DNA of 64,000 nucleotides from Volvox africanus. Taxonomy: Eukaryota > Chlorophyta > Chlorophyceae > Chlamydomonadales > Volvocaceae. Positions 44,992 through 56,033 of the stretch are shown here, one piece after another. Location: the NCBI GenBank assembly GCA_030268105.1, contig BSDZ01000022.1, forward strand, positions 1,591,001-1,655,000, in the 5' to 3' direction. The position numbers and the translations under genes are program-made. The notes under the pieces were generated by a model, which searched no databases, had not been told where the DNA came from, and was given only the letters and a program-made list of their open reading frames with translations. The number at the start of each line of letters is the position of its first letter. The first letter of the stretch is position 1.

Positions 44992-45795
44992 CGGTTGGAT
45001 CACCGTTTGCACCAAAGTAGACCGCAATACATTCGAGCATTATGGAGCATGATAGAATCATATTAGCATGATATATTCGAGTATATCTAGCTAATCAGGC
45101 ACGTTGCATTAGCATCTACGACATCGCGCTGTCGGTCAACATGTTTGACTCGAGGCTGATATCAATGCGCGATCTATCTATTGGCATAATATCTCACGTA
45201 ATAATACTTTCAATATTATTACCTCATCTGTGTCATAAACCATACGTGTATGCGAGAACGTGACAATCGTGATGGTTGGGTCGGCAACCCAATATCGATA
45301 TTCGGACCTTTGCATATTGCATGCGTTGCATCCATTAATATCACGGATTACGCGATTTTCAGAACAGTGCTAAGAAGGTACTCACACTTGAGATCGGAAT
45401 CCAGTGAGACCTGTACTGCACATCGGTATCGTGACGTGATAGGTGCGAGGACGGCCGCCTAGAGACCGAAGTCAGCTCGACGCTACTTTGGATCAAGTAC
45501 TCTCGTACTTAACTCAATCTAATTCGCATACGTACCATATACTCATTTATATTCGGCCTGAGCTATTCTAGCATACCATCTCCAGCCGGATGATGAACAT
45601 TGCCCGCGGGGTCTGACGGCCGACTACTCATCTGTAATCGAAGACTATTGTAAGTTGAATCTTTCCTTGTTGCTGAGTCTTCCGCTGTCATTTTACTCAC
45701 ATTGAATCGCCTTGCTGTTCATAAGCACGGTGCACACGTAGCTAACACCCAGACGTGCAGATTCAGTGCATGATCGAAGAAGGAAGGATACAGCA
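44992..45795 (+). repeat. Element D 5' LTR (804 bp)
   Basis: TGTTGTACGCCGG start and GGAAGGATACAGCA end (ACAACA eroded to ACAGCA). The internal CCAATATCGATATTCGG palindrome region is present at about 45288-45305. Confidence 0.85.
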
Positions 45796-46103
45796 CATGG
45801 GTCCACGCTTTTGGTCAGGAATTTGCTAGACAACTCGTTATTGAGCTAGAACAGAGAGATTCTCAAACTACTCGCGTACCGACAGTACTCCCAAATAGGC
45901 CGATAAGAAATGCGATGTAATCGGTGAGGCCGTCTTTGATCTCCGTAGTCTGTGAAATCAAAGCCTTGATTTGCTCGGGGTTTAAGTATTGTCCCACCAG
46001 CACCGTGTTTAGTGTTGGCGTATGTTCACCTGCGACTCACAGTGAGGATTCACAACAAGAACGCGGCAACTAGTTGTAAAGGAACAGCTATAATTACAAA
46101 CAG
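45796..46103 (-). pseudogene. gag: Inverted gag-leader fragment (intron 1 and exon 2 homolog)
   Basis: On the minus strand an intron-like stretch of 72 nt (46101-46030, GTTTGTAATT...GAGTCGCAG) is followed by a 150-nt open exon (46029-45880). That exon reads GEHTPTLNTVLVG, LISQTTEIKDGL and ends FGSTV before a GTACGC donor. It is clearly homologous to family-A gag exon 2 (LIAQTTEIRTQL, KSTV) but divergent. It lies opposite in orientation to element D, so it was inverted or brought in. Confidence 0.65.
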
Positions 46104-46358
46104 CATCGGACCTTGCAGAGCAACTGAAGGTGGCGTATGAAGCAGATCCATGGTTCGCCACCCCAAGTAATGTGGAGCACCTCCGCAAGAGGAACGATCT
46201 TTGGTTGCGGACGGACGGATCAGCAACACAAATCGTCGTGCCAAACGACGGCGCCCTGCACTACGATATTCTTGCTCGGTTCCACAAGGACCCGCTAGCA
46301 GGACACCCGGGAAGCACACCATTGGCAGAACTAGTGCGATGCTCATTCTGGTGGCCTC
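46104..46358 (+). pseudogene. pol: Element D integrase N-terminal part
   Basis: SDLAEQLKVAYEADPWFATPSNVEHLRKRNDLWLR-type family-B sequence up to the zinc-binding histidines (HKDPLAGHPGS) and SFWWP. It is interrupted by B2 with duplicated GCCTC. It resumes at 52854. Confidence 0.85.
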
Positions 46359-46944
46359 TGTTGTATCCTTCCTTCTTCGATCATGCACTGAATCTGCACG
46401 TCTGGGTGTTAGCTACGTGTGCACCGTGCTTATGAACAGCAAGGCGATTCAATGCGAGTAAGATGACAGTGGAAGACTCAGCAACAAGGAAAGATCCAAC
46501 TTACAATAGTCTTCGATTACAGAATGGTAGTCTGCCGTCAGACCCCGCGGGCAATGTTCATCGTCCGGCTGGAGATGGTATGCTGGAATAGCTCAGGCCG
46601 AATATATATGAGTAAAACGTAGAATTATATTGAGTTAAGTACGTGGGTACTTAATCTAAAGTAGCGTTGAGCCAACTTCGATCTCTAGGCGGCCGTCCTT
46701 GCACCTATCACGTTCGCGATACCGATGTAGAGAGAGAGAGAGAGAGAGAGAGTTTGCGCATTGATATCAGCCTCGAGTCAAACATGTTGACCGACAGTGC
46801 GATGTCGTAGATGATAATGTGACGTGCCTGATTAGCTAGATATACTCGAATATATCCTGCTAATATGGTTATATCATGCTCAGTAGTGCTAGAATGCATT
46901 GCAGCCTACTTCGGCGTAAACGGTGATCGAACCGGTGTACAACA
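46359..46944 (-). repeat. B2 3' LTR with internal deletion and (AG)12
   Basis: Compared with the 5' LTR it lacks about 230 bp, between CGATACCGATGT and AGAGAGTTTGCGC. At the join is a pure AG repeat (46729-46752). The polypurine tract lies on its right (46945-46962, minus strand). Confidence 0.92.
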
Positions 46945-46962
46945 ACTATCCCCCCTCCCGTA

Positions 46963-47890
46963 TGCAGCGTCCTCACTGCATCATACAGCATCGACTGCAG
47001 AGATCATTGGGTCTGTGTGGCACGTAGACGAGCTTCCTCCAATAGGGGCTTCATTTCTGGCGAGAAATTACGCGTCGGCTCCCAAGAGTTGTGCTCGCTA
47101 GAATAGCCAGTCCACTTGACCAGATACTCGTCAATGTTACGTCTCATTTGGATTTATTATAGTAGTCTGTCGTCCATTGTTGTGCCGCGTCCAAGCATGC
47201 CTTCACGTCTGTCATGCGGGATAGGAACGACTTGGTTTTAGCCGCAGGGATATTTACTTCCAGCTCTTGCCACACAGGTAGCGCAGGATGGAATCCATAA
47301 TTCAGGAAGAAAGGACTTTGACCTGTAGAGCGATTAACAGCGTTGTTAAGCGCAAATTCTGTCGAAGTCAGAAACGTATCCATAAGAGAGGGTGTGTGTC
47401 CCACGAAATTTCGTAACATATCACCCAACGTGCGATTTGTGCGTTCGGTTTTCCCATCAGATTGTGGATGATATGCTGTGCTCAAATGAACGCGCAAACC
47501 GACGAGTTCACATAGCACTTCCCAAAACTTTGACGTGAATTGACCGCCGCGATCGGATATCACATTTTTAGGAACGCCATGCAATCGGACCACGTTATCG
47601 AGAAATAATTGTGCTGTTTGCTCAGCAGTGCAAGACGAGGTGCAAGGGGCTAAGTGAACCATCTTGGTCAAATGATCGACCATAACGAACACCGAGTCGT
47701 ATCCCCCCTCAGTTTTGGGCAGCGCGACTACGAAGTCCATTGAAACACTTTCCAAAGGGGCATCTGGTATAGGTAAAGGTTGTAACAGACCCTGGCCCTT
47801 ACCGGATAGTGCTTTGTTGCGCTGACATAAACTGCACCTTTGCACGAAGTTTTCCGCATCCTTCACCACGCACGGCCACCAGAACGAGCG
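46963..47890 (-). pseudogene. pol: B2 integrase and chromodomain remnant
   Basis: The integrase catalytic region is open at 47144-47869 (KDAENFVQRCSLCQRNK, MDFVVALP, DRGGQFTS, DGKTERTNRT; the Glu is retained). About 350 bp are deleted between YYNKSK and the chromodomain, so the GPY region is missing. Chromodomain remnants (YLVKWTGYSSEHNSW, FSPEMKPLLEEARLR) lie at about 46995-47130. Non-functional. Confidence 0.87.
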
Positions 47891-49375
47891 TCACACTAGC
47901 TCTGCCAATCGCGTGCTTCCAGGGTGTCCTGCCAACGGGTCCTCGTGGAACCGAGCAAGAATATTGTAGCACAAAGCGTCGTCGTTCGGCATGACGATTT
48001 GCATTGTCAAGCCATCCATCCGCAACCATAAATCCTTGCGCTTGTGTAGATTCTCCACATTACTTGGCGTAGCGAACCACGGATCTGTTTCATACGCCAC
48101 CTTGAGTCGCTCTGCATGGTCCGCTGCTATCGGCACCTCCTGACTGCGTGAACGGGTAATCGGTGCTGCTAAAATCGCAGCATGTAGCGACGGATGTTGA
48201 CTGAGGGCGTCGGCAATATAAATTCTGCCGGCGATATACTCCCATGAGCAGTTGAAACGAGATAGATATTCCATCCACCGGGCTTGTCGTCGGTTGAGCG
48301 TGGGGACACTCTGTAAAAATGTCAGCGGTTTGTGGTCGGTCTTCAGTGTAAAAGGGCGGCCTTCGAGGTAGCATTCCTTTAGAGCGTGTAGAACTGCCAA
48401 CAGCTCCTGCTCTCCGGTCGTGTAGCAGGTCTCCGCACCCGAGAATTTCTTACTCATGAAGGTGATCGGTCGCCCTTCCTGCAACAATACAGCGCCGCTT
48501 CCATGCAGGGAAGCATCCGATATTACTTCTATGCGAAACAGCAACGAGTAATCAGGGAAAAAGAGGGTAACGTCGTCGGCGACGATTCGCTTGAGCTCTT
48601 CGAATGCCCGCTGGCACCCGGGTGTCCAGGCCTCGAGAGAAGCGAAATCTCCTTTTCTCGTCAGATTTGTAAGTGGGGCCGCAATAATGGAGTATTTACT
48701 AATGAACTTACGGAAGTAGTTGGTCAAACCAAAGAACTGGCGTAGTTCAGTGAGGTTCTGGGGTGCGGGCCATTCGTGAACCACAGCTACCTTCCGTGGG
48801 TCCATCCTTATTCCAGTGGCCGACACGATGTGGCCCAAATACTCCACTTGAGGCTGCGCCCAAAAACATTTGGCGCGTTTAGCAAACAATTGCTCCCGCT
48901 TCATCACCTCAAGCACGAGCTTGAGATGCTTCAGGTGCTCCTTGCGCGTCTTGGAATATATCAAAATATCATCCAAATAACAAACGACGAACCTGTTGAT
49001 ATACGGTCTGAACATGCCAGCCATCACTGCTTGAAATGTGGCGGGCACATTAGTAAGTCCAAACGACAAGACCGTGTACTTGAAGTGACCAAAGGGGGTC
49101 CGGAAAGCGGTTTTCGGAATATCAGAAGCAGCAATGTGTATCTGATTATACCCCTGTTGGAGATCAATCGAGGAAAAATAAGCTGAGCCTTTCAACTTAT
49201 CAAGCAGGTCATCGACGCGCGGCAAAGGGTAGCAATTTTTAATCGTAGTCGCATTCAAGCCCCGATAATCAATGCACATACACAGCGTCCCATCCTTCTT
49301 ACCGACAAACAATATTGGTGCAGAATATGGCGATGTGCTGGGCCAAATCATACCCTTTGCGAGCAGATCCCTCAC
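47891..49375 (-). pseudogene. pol: B2 reverse transcriptase-RNaseH-integrase N-terminus ORF
   Basis: The longest family-B pol frame, 494 codons. It starts in the RT fingers ([23 protein letters not shown]), has [39 protein letters not shown] and YLDD, then RNaseH (DASLHGSGAVLLQEGRP), the RNaseH tail (FTLKTDHKPLTFLQS) and the start of integrase. It is cut from upstream code by a TGA at 49376 in EVKRQVR. The RT core appears intact by motif. Confidence 0.9.
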
Positions 49376-49407
49376 TTGTCACTTCACTTCATCCAGCTCC
49401 AACGGGC

Positions 49408-50160
49408 TTAACCTGTACATAGGTCATAAAACGAGTTGTGCTCTGGGCACAAGAGGGATCGTATGGTCAACAGGTAACATAGGTGGGAGCCCCGGGATGA
49501 CAAATGCATTGGTATAGTTTGGCAATGGGAGGGGGCTGCGACCTCAGAATCTTTCACAAGAGACTGCGCGGTGGTAGCAATCGATTGCACACAAGGCCTC
49601 GCAAGCAATTCATGGGCGCCTTCCCTTATCATGTGATTGGCTTCTTTCGCGCCCTTCAAGCTTGGGTTCTTTATTTCGGCGGACGAACGCCGCTAGAACG
49701 AAATTAACCACAGGCTCCGCACAGTTCCGCCCTCCTCCGGTGTGACATCTTGGTACGACAGAGAAGGTACCTTAAGCAATAGGTTCCCTTTTGCACAATG
49801 GCCAATTGTGCTGGACTCCATATCGATGCGCACGCGGTACTGTCGTTATGTCACGGCACCCAATGTCCATATAGTGCTGTCTTCAAGAGACCTTGTCGCA
49901 CTCATTGGGCCCTAACACGCAGAGGGTCTACCGCAGACTAAGGGTGATTCTGCCCACGATTGGATGCTTATCCCCTTATTTGGGGATAACCTGAACGATT
50001 AGACAACTACGGGGTTGACCCCTTCATACTTATCACTTCATCGAGATAAGGTCATCAGTGACACCCGTAACATGTGGGCGTCCCGAATGTTCGATCAACA
50101 AAGTCGACTTCGACACAACTGAAAAGGATCCAGTCGTTGATTGCCTCTGCATCATCCCTA
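49408..50160 (-). pseudogene. pol: B2 protease and linker, decayed
   Basis: A short frame 49408-49659 (IREGAHELLARPCVQSI) and fragments of protease (VTPEEGGTVRSL, GVTDDLIS). The catalytic DTG position reads Val-Thr-Gly-Val-Thr-Asp-Asp, with the Asp codon replaced by GTT (50071-50069). Many stops. Confidence 0.65.
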
Positions 50161-50335
50161 AGGTCCACAACGATCAATCAGTAAAGGATTCGTTAGGGAC
50201 ACAACGAATACTAACCATCGAACTAGCTAACCAACAGTAGCGAAGGGTCTCATCATACAGACATTGTGGGATACAATCAAAATTAACCCGAACCGGTACA
50301 TAAATTATGACTCCACGTTAGAGAATATTCCAGTG

Positions 50336-51538
50336 TCAATGTTGGTCCGTCGCCCCAGCAATTTCAACGGAGGTCATATCAGCTACCTCGTCCGTCGACC
50401 GTAGTCCTATGGCTAACGGGGGTAAGAGCGGGCAGTTCCTCGTAGGGTGATTTGATGCGCACCGAAGGCAAACTCCCAGTTGTCGTCGCTGCACGAACTC
50501 CGCTTGTGTACACCCCCACTTGGTAAGCCATCTGTTCTGCATTCTTGACTGCTTTGACTCTGGTTCAGTCCCACGCGACTCGGCGGTAGTTTGTAGTACA
50601 TCCTTTCTTTTCCGCATACTCTGAGTCATCGGGGAATCTCCTGGAGTTAGTTCTTGGGGTCTTGGGATTTGAGCGTGACTGACATGAGTAGCCTCGCCAG
50701 GACGCATGGAAGCCGGCGATAATGGGATACCGGTGGTCTCGGGCGCTGGACCAGTCTCGTTGGTGATATTTTGAGTCGTAGTAACTGACAACGGTGCCAA
50801 GGACGTCGGGCGTTCTTGTCCCGTCCTAATGCGAGCTTCAACGTTACGGACGCTCTGAACCCATCGCGCGTATGACCTTGTCCCTTCCAGTGTCAGGTCT
50901 GCAGTACTCGCTCGAGCTAACGTGAGCAAGAGGCCTCGTTGAAACCAGTAAATGTAGGCTCCTTTTGAAAAGCTAACCATTGGTGCTATTAGGTCTTCGA
51001 GACGCAACTGGTAGGCCTCCACAGATTCGTTGGGTCGCATTCGATAAGTGCCTGCGTGCAACTCTCGATACATGGCAGCAACTTGCGACTGATTTCCTGG
51101 AGCAAAACGAGCGAGTAGCACATTGGTCAATTCTTCGAACGTAAAGTGCTCCTGCACGGTGGTCCAGTGGTCATACCATTCCTTCACGACACTGTCTAGT
51201 GTGGCTCCGACAAATAAGCATTTCACCTCGTCGCGGTCACCACCCTTTACTAATTTTAAGTACCTCTTAACGTCACGGACGTAGGAGCGGGTGGCGCTTG
51301 CAATAATCCTGGGTTCTGCGTCGTAAGGGATATGGAGTTGGGGTGTTGGGACGACGAAACCGGAGACCCCGCCTTCGTTCATAAGTCCTTGTAGCGACAC
51401 CAGCGCTGGATTTTGCTCCGCCTCGTTAAATCCGATGGAATCTGGTGTCTCAGGAGGATCCCGAACTGGGTAACGGTAGTTCCACTGGGGAACATCGTCT
51501 TGGGGAATATGTAAATTGTTAATGCTCGGTGTAACCAC
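50336..51538 (-). CDS. gag: B2 gag
   Basis: A 400-codon open frame, the longest Gag in the window. The N-terminal ~90 residues are Pro, Asn and Gln rich. The retrotransposon-Gag domain follows (SYVRDVKRYLKLVKGGDRDEVKC, WYDHWTTVQEHFTFEEL, ESVEAYQLRLEDL). Next is a Thr and Pro-rich linker, a basic stretch (MRKRKDV) and the zinc knuckle CLRCASNHPTRNC. The ATG at 51538 is used because an in-frame TAG lies upstream at about 51583. The B1 copy starts further up at MEYMSHNQ, so about 20 residues may be missing. It could still form particles; expression is not known. Confidence 0.82.
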   Translation of the reverse strand: MVTPSINNLHIPQDDVPQWNYRYPVRDPPETPDSIGFNEAEQNPALVSLQGLMNEGGVSGFVVPTPQLHIPYDAEPRIIASATRSYVRDVKRYLKLVKGGDRDEVKCLFVGATLDSVVKEWYDHWTTVQEHFTFEELTNVLLARFAPGNQSQVAAMYRELHAGTYRMRPNESVEAYQLRLEDLIAPMVSFSKGAYIYWFQRGLLLTLARASTADLTLEGTRSYARWVQSVRNVEARIRTGQERPTSLAPLSVTTTQNITNETGPAPETTGIPLSPASMRPGEATHVSHAQIPRPQELTPGDSPMTQSMRKRKDVLQTTAESRGTEPESKQSRMQNRWLTKWGCTQAEFVQRRQLGVCLRCASNHPTRNCPLLPPLAIGLRSTDEVADMTSVEIAGATDQH

Positions 51539-52021
51539 CGGTTCCCCACCGAGAATGCCGATACTAGTCTGCTCATTCCCCTATGTAGCTAAGTGATACC
51601 GTTTACACGACATGTATTCTAATCAGTATCTTGCAAGGGTAGAGGGATGGAGTTATACCTTATAGTTTCTTCCGTGTACCATTCGCATACGCATATATAC
51701 CGACGAGAATGGTAATGTGACCCACCAACTCGTTGGAACACTCAGATTGATGTAGCTTTAGTAGCTTGCTCTGCCAGATGTTTGAATATCGGGAGAGCAA
51801 TATTGCATATGAAGACGATGGGATTCCTTCTGCGGATTCAAGACCTTGCTGGCAGTGAATATACGATTAGTGTGGAAGGACAAATACTATGTCAGTGATT
51901 TGGAAATAAGATAATACAATACAGGCTTTCCGATGGGGTTGTCTTCTGATGCCCTTCATCGCCTCTCGCTCGCATGAGAACCTACTCTCCAATAAAGATA
52001 GTGAGACAGCCGTGAGTCGAA
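51539..52021 (-). other. B2 leader
   Basis: About 480 nt between gag and the primer-binding site, homologous to the B1 leader, with no long ORF. It contains the WWVTLP-like stretch followed by a donor-like AAGGTATAA. Confidence 0.45.
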
Positions 52022-52035
52022 CCGTCTCGCTACCA
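52022..52035 (-). other. B2 primer-binding site
   Basis: On the minus strand TGGTAGCGAGACGG, 4 nt from the LTR. It would pair with a tRNA ending GUCUCGCUACCA. Confidence 0.62.
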
Positions 52036-52039
52036 AATT

Positions 52040-52853
52040 TGTTGTATCCTTCCTTCCATGATCATGCACTGAATCTGCACGTCTGGGTGTTAGCTACCTG
52101 TGCACCGTGCTTACAAACAGCAAGGCGATTCAATGCAAGAAAGATGACAGTGGAAGACTCAGCAACAAGGAAAGATCCAACTTACAATAGTCTTCGATTA
52201 CAGAATGGTAGTCAGCCGTCAGACCCCGTGGGCAATGTTCATCATCCGGCTGGAGATGGTATGCTAGAATAGCTCAGGCCGAATATAAATGAGTATATGG
52301 TACGTATGCGAATTAGATTGAGTTAAGTACGAGAGTACTTGATCCAAAGTAGCGTCGAGCTGACTTCGGTCTCTAGGCGGCCGTCCTCGCACCTATCACG
52401 TCACGATACCGATGTGCAGTACAGGTCTCACTGGATTCCGATCTCAAGTGTGAGTACCTTCTTAGCACTGTTCTGAATATCGCGTAATCCGTGATATTAA
52501 TGGATGCAACGTATGTAATATCCGAAGGTCCGAATATCGATATTCGGTTGCCGACCCAACCATCGTGATCATCGTGTTCCCGCAATACGCATATGGTTTA
52601 TGACACGGATGAGGTAATAATATTGAAAGTATTATTATGTGAGATATTATGCCAATAGAGAGTTTGCGCATTGATATCAGCCTCGAGTCAAACATGTTGA
52701 CCAACAGCGTGATGTCGTAGATGATAATGCAACGTGCCTGATTAGCTAGATATACTTGAATATATCCTGCTAATATGATTATATCATGCTCAGTAGTGCT
52801 CGAATGGATTGCAGCCTACTTCGGCGTAAACGGTGATCAAACAGCATACAACA
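52040..52853 (-). repeat. B2 5' LTR (814 bp)
   Basis: Complete family-B LTR with the CCGAATATCGATATTCGG palindrome (about 52538-52555) and the AT-rich inverted repeat (TAATAATATT near 52615). Confidence 0.93.
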
Positions 52854-54079
52854 GCCTCATGTGGTGAAGGATGCGGAAAACTTCGTGCAAAGGTGCAGTT
52901 TATAACAGCGCAATAAAGCACTATCCGGTAAGGGCCAGGGGTTATTACAACCGTTACCAGATGTCCCGTGGGAAAGTGTTTCAATGGACTTCATAGTCGC
53001 GCTGCCCAAAACTGAGGGGGGATACGACTCAGTGTTTGTTATGGTCGATCGATTGACCAAAATGGTTCACTTAGCCCCCTGCACCTCGACTTGCACCGCT
53101 GAGCAAACAGCACGATTATTTTTTGATAACGTGGTTCAATTGCATGGTGTTCCTAAAAATGTGATATCAGACCGTGGCGGTCAATTCACGTCTAAGTTTT
53201 GGGAAGCACTGTGTGAACTCGTTGGTATGCGCGTTCATTTGAGCACAGCATATCATCCACAATCTGACGGGCAAACCGAACACACAAATCGCACACTAGG
53301 CAATATGCTACAAAATTCCGCGGGACGCACACCCTCCATCTGGGATACATTTCTGACTTCCGCAGAATTTGCGCTTAACAACGCTGTTAACCACTCTACA
53401 GGTCAAAGCCCCTTCTTTCTGAATTATGGACTTCATCCTGCGCTACCCGTGTGGCGAGAGTTGGAAGTAAATATCCCTTCGGCTAAAACCTTTGCCAAGT
53501 CGTTTCTATCCCGCATGACAGACGCGAAGGCCTGCTTGGATGCAGCACAACAACGGACGATGGACTACTATAATAAATCCAAATGAGACGTAACATTTTT
53601 GGTGGGACAAATGGTTTTATTGAGCACTAAGAACCTGCGTTCGCTCGCTGACGGTTCCCGAAAACTGTTACCTCACTGGATCGGTCCATATCCCGTTGTA
53701 TGCATGGTAGGAAATGTAGCTGTGGAGCTATCCCTACCCTCTGACATGAATATTCACCACATGTTTCATATCTCCCTCATTCGCCCCTATCATGGCACAG
53801 CACCCGTTTCAAATGGCACCGCTGCCCCTGCAGTAATGGACCCCGGTCCTGAGACCTGGATCACAGGCAAGCAAAAGGTGTACGATGTGGAACGGATACT
53901 GGATTATCGGGCTCGACGCGTAGAGTTAACACCGACGCAAGCGGATGGTACACTAGTACCTGGTCAAGTGGACCGGTTATTCTAGCAAGCACAACTCTTG
54001 GGAGCCGACGCGCAATTTCTCGCCAGAAATGAAGCCCCTACTAAAGGAAGCTCGTCTACGTGCCACACAGACCCAATGA
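52854..54079 (+). pseudogene. pol: Element D integrase and chromodomain
   Basis: Continues the integrase split by B2: KDAENFVQRC, core frame 52984-53586 (MDFIVALP, DRGGQFTS, DGQTEHTNRT) and frame 53599-53985 (RWIGPYP-type region written as HWIGPYPVVCMVG). The chromodomain follows out of frame to the natural stop at 54077-54079. A TGA at 53584 replaces an Arg codon in SKRDVT, a TAA lies at about 52907, and frameshifts occur near 52950 and 53930. Confidence 0.88.
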
Positions 54080-54124
54080 TCTCTGCAGTTGATGCTGTAT
54101 GATGCAGTGAGGACGCTGCATACA

Positions 54125-54134
54125 GGAGGGGGGA
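54125..54134 (+). other. Element D polypurine tract
   Basis: GGAGGGGGGA then TAGT before the LTR at 54139. Confidence 0.82.
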
Positions 54135-54138
54135 TAGT

Positions 54139-54934
54139 TGTTGTATGCCGGTTCGATCACCACTCATGTCGAAGTAGGCTTGAACTCATCTAAGCATGAC
54201 TGAACATGATATTAGCATGTTAGCATGATATATTTGGGTATATCTAGCTAATGTAGCATACCACATCGTCATTCACAACATCGTGCTGTCGGTCAACATG
54301 TTTGACTCGGAGTTGACATCGATGCACGAGTCCATTATGGCATAATATATCAAGTAATAATATTTTAAATATTATTACATCATTCGTATCATAAAGCACA
54401 CGCACATGCGTAAATGCGACGATCACGATGGTTGGATATTCGGACCTCGGCATCCTGCATACATTGCATCCATTAATATCATGAATTACACGATATTCAG
54501 GATAGTGCTATGATAGTACTCACACTCGAGATCGGGATCCAGTGTGACTTGTACTGCACATCAGCATCACGAGCATGATAGGTGCGAGGACAGCCACCTA
54601 GAGACCAAAGTCGGCTTGAAGCTACTTTGGATTAAGTACTCACGTACTTAACTCAGTCTAATTCCCACACATACGTTTTACTCATTTATTATCGGCCTGA
54701 GCTATTCCAGAATTCCATTTCCAGCCGTATGATGAATGCTGCCCGCAGGGTCTGATGGCAAACTTCTACTTTGTAATCGAGGATCGTTGTAAGTTGAATC
54801 TTTCCTTATCTTTAAGTCTTCCACTGTCATGTTGCTCGCACTGGAGTGACTTTCTGTTCGTGAGCACGATGCACTTGTAGCTAACACTCAGACGTGCAGA
54901 TCCAGTGCATGATTGAAGAAGGAAGGATACAACA
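54139..54934 (+). repeat. Element D 3' LTR (796 bp)
   Basis: TGTTGTATGCCGG start and GGAAGGATACAACA end, preceded by the polypurine tract. It is clearly diverged from 44992-45795. Confidence 0.88.
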
Positions 54935-55206
54935 CTTGCCATTGACTATGGACTAGCTTAGCAAATTGTTCTTTTGTCTTCGGAAGAGCAACAGCTTTGG
55001 GGGCTTCATATCATCATTCGCATATGTACATCATTTCCCATGCAAAAATGCCTCTCTTGTGTAGTATAGGTACCTGTGGGTAGTGTCCAGGATGGACGGT
55101 GTATGGTCATCTTCCGATTGTGCCTTTGCTTAGGCGGACACAACAGAGGTACAGCATTTTGTGAAATCTACCGGGCCTTTGAGCTGGGTGCCCCAGCAGT
55201 GGGAGG
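54935..55206. other. Unique stretch, nothing recognised
   Basis: About 270 bp of non-LTR sequence between D and the solo LTR, with no convincing ORF. Probably host DNA. Confidence 0.5.
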
Positions 55207-56028
55207 TGTTGTGCCACGGTTTGTTTCCCGCCAATGCGTAGGTCAATGCGATGCTACAAGGCGATGTGCTGACTTGATGAATAATTGATGAATATGAATG
55301 AACTTGCATGAATATAAATGTATTTGCATGTTTGGCATGTCACTATCATACATCGCGACATATCATATCGCATCACTGATGATCCGCCTAACATGCATAA
55401 AATCCCGAATATTTGAGGCGCGCGTTATGCTCGCGCGGTGGAACGATAAGTAATATTATTTGATATAATATTACATCATTGCGGCACACGCTGAGAGCGC
55501 CGCACTCGTTGCGATACATGCCTTGTAACCAAATATCGTTCTTCGGACCCTTGCATCATGCGAATGCCGGAAAGGCTTATCGGTTGTTATACATGGATAT
55601 CGCAGATACGCAGTAGGGTTTGCCGCACTTAGGATCGGCCTCCTAGTGTGGATTGTATGGTGTAGAGATATCGCGAGTATAACAGATGCGAGGACGGCTG
55701 AGTAGAGCAAGACATTCTTATGCCTTTGGAACACTCTAGAACACAGGAGTGTTTGCTGTTTGCTCTATTATCTCAGCCTGAGCTAAGCCTGAACTTTGCC
55801 TGTCACCACCGCGTGATGATTGCTTGCTTCCGGCGCTGACGGCGATCACATCCATCGCATCGCATCTGACTGTATCATTGTAAGTTATATATCTTCTTGC
55901 TTTGAAGACTTCCGCTGTCTTTGTTTGCTCTCGATTGCCTTGCTGTACTTGCAAGTGCTCGCGCATCGGTATTGAAAGTCTTCAGACGTGCAGATATCTA
56001 TGAGCAAACCTTAAGGAGAGGTACAACA
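55207..56028 (+). repeat. Solo family-A LTR (822 bp)
   Basis: TGTTGTGCCACGG to GAGAGGTACAACA with the perfect TSD GGAGG (55202-55206, 56029-56033) and no internal sequence. It is the right-hand edge of the retroelement cluster. Confidence 0.95.
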
Positions 56029-56033
56029 GGAGG

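Larger units (their letters stand above)
46359..52853 (-). mobile_element. Family-B element B2
   Basis: LTRs 46359-46944 (shortened to 586 bp) and 52040-52853 (814 bp), flanked by the perfect TSD GCCTC (46354-46358, 52854-52858). Minus-strand order is LTR, primer-binding site, leader, gag, decayed protease, RT, RNaseH, integrase, chromodomain remnant, polypurine tract, LTR. It is inserted in the integrase of element D. Confidence 0.94.
44992..54934 (+). mobile_element. Family-B element D, host of B2
   Basis: Plus-strand B LTRs at 44992-45795 (804 bp) and 54139-54934 (796 bp) bracket an internally deleted element. The interior is a leader fragment in reverse orientation (45796-46103), then integrase to chromodomain (46104-46358 and 52854-54079, split by B2). 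Gag, protease and RT are absent. The flanks CCCGC and CTTGC match at 3 of 5 positions, which could be an eroded TSD. The LTRs are visibly more diverged from each other than those of A1 or B1, so D is old. Two unrelated LTRs remain possible. Confidence 0.65.

Noticed and set aside
44474..45061. 195-codon minus-strand frame in the GC-rich island
   Set aside because: Low-complexity Pro, Leu and Ser content, no domain, and it crosses from truncated LTR E through unique DNA into LTR D.
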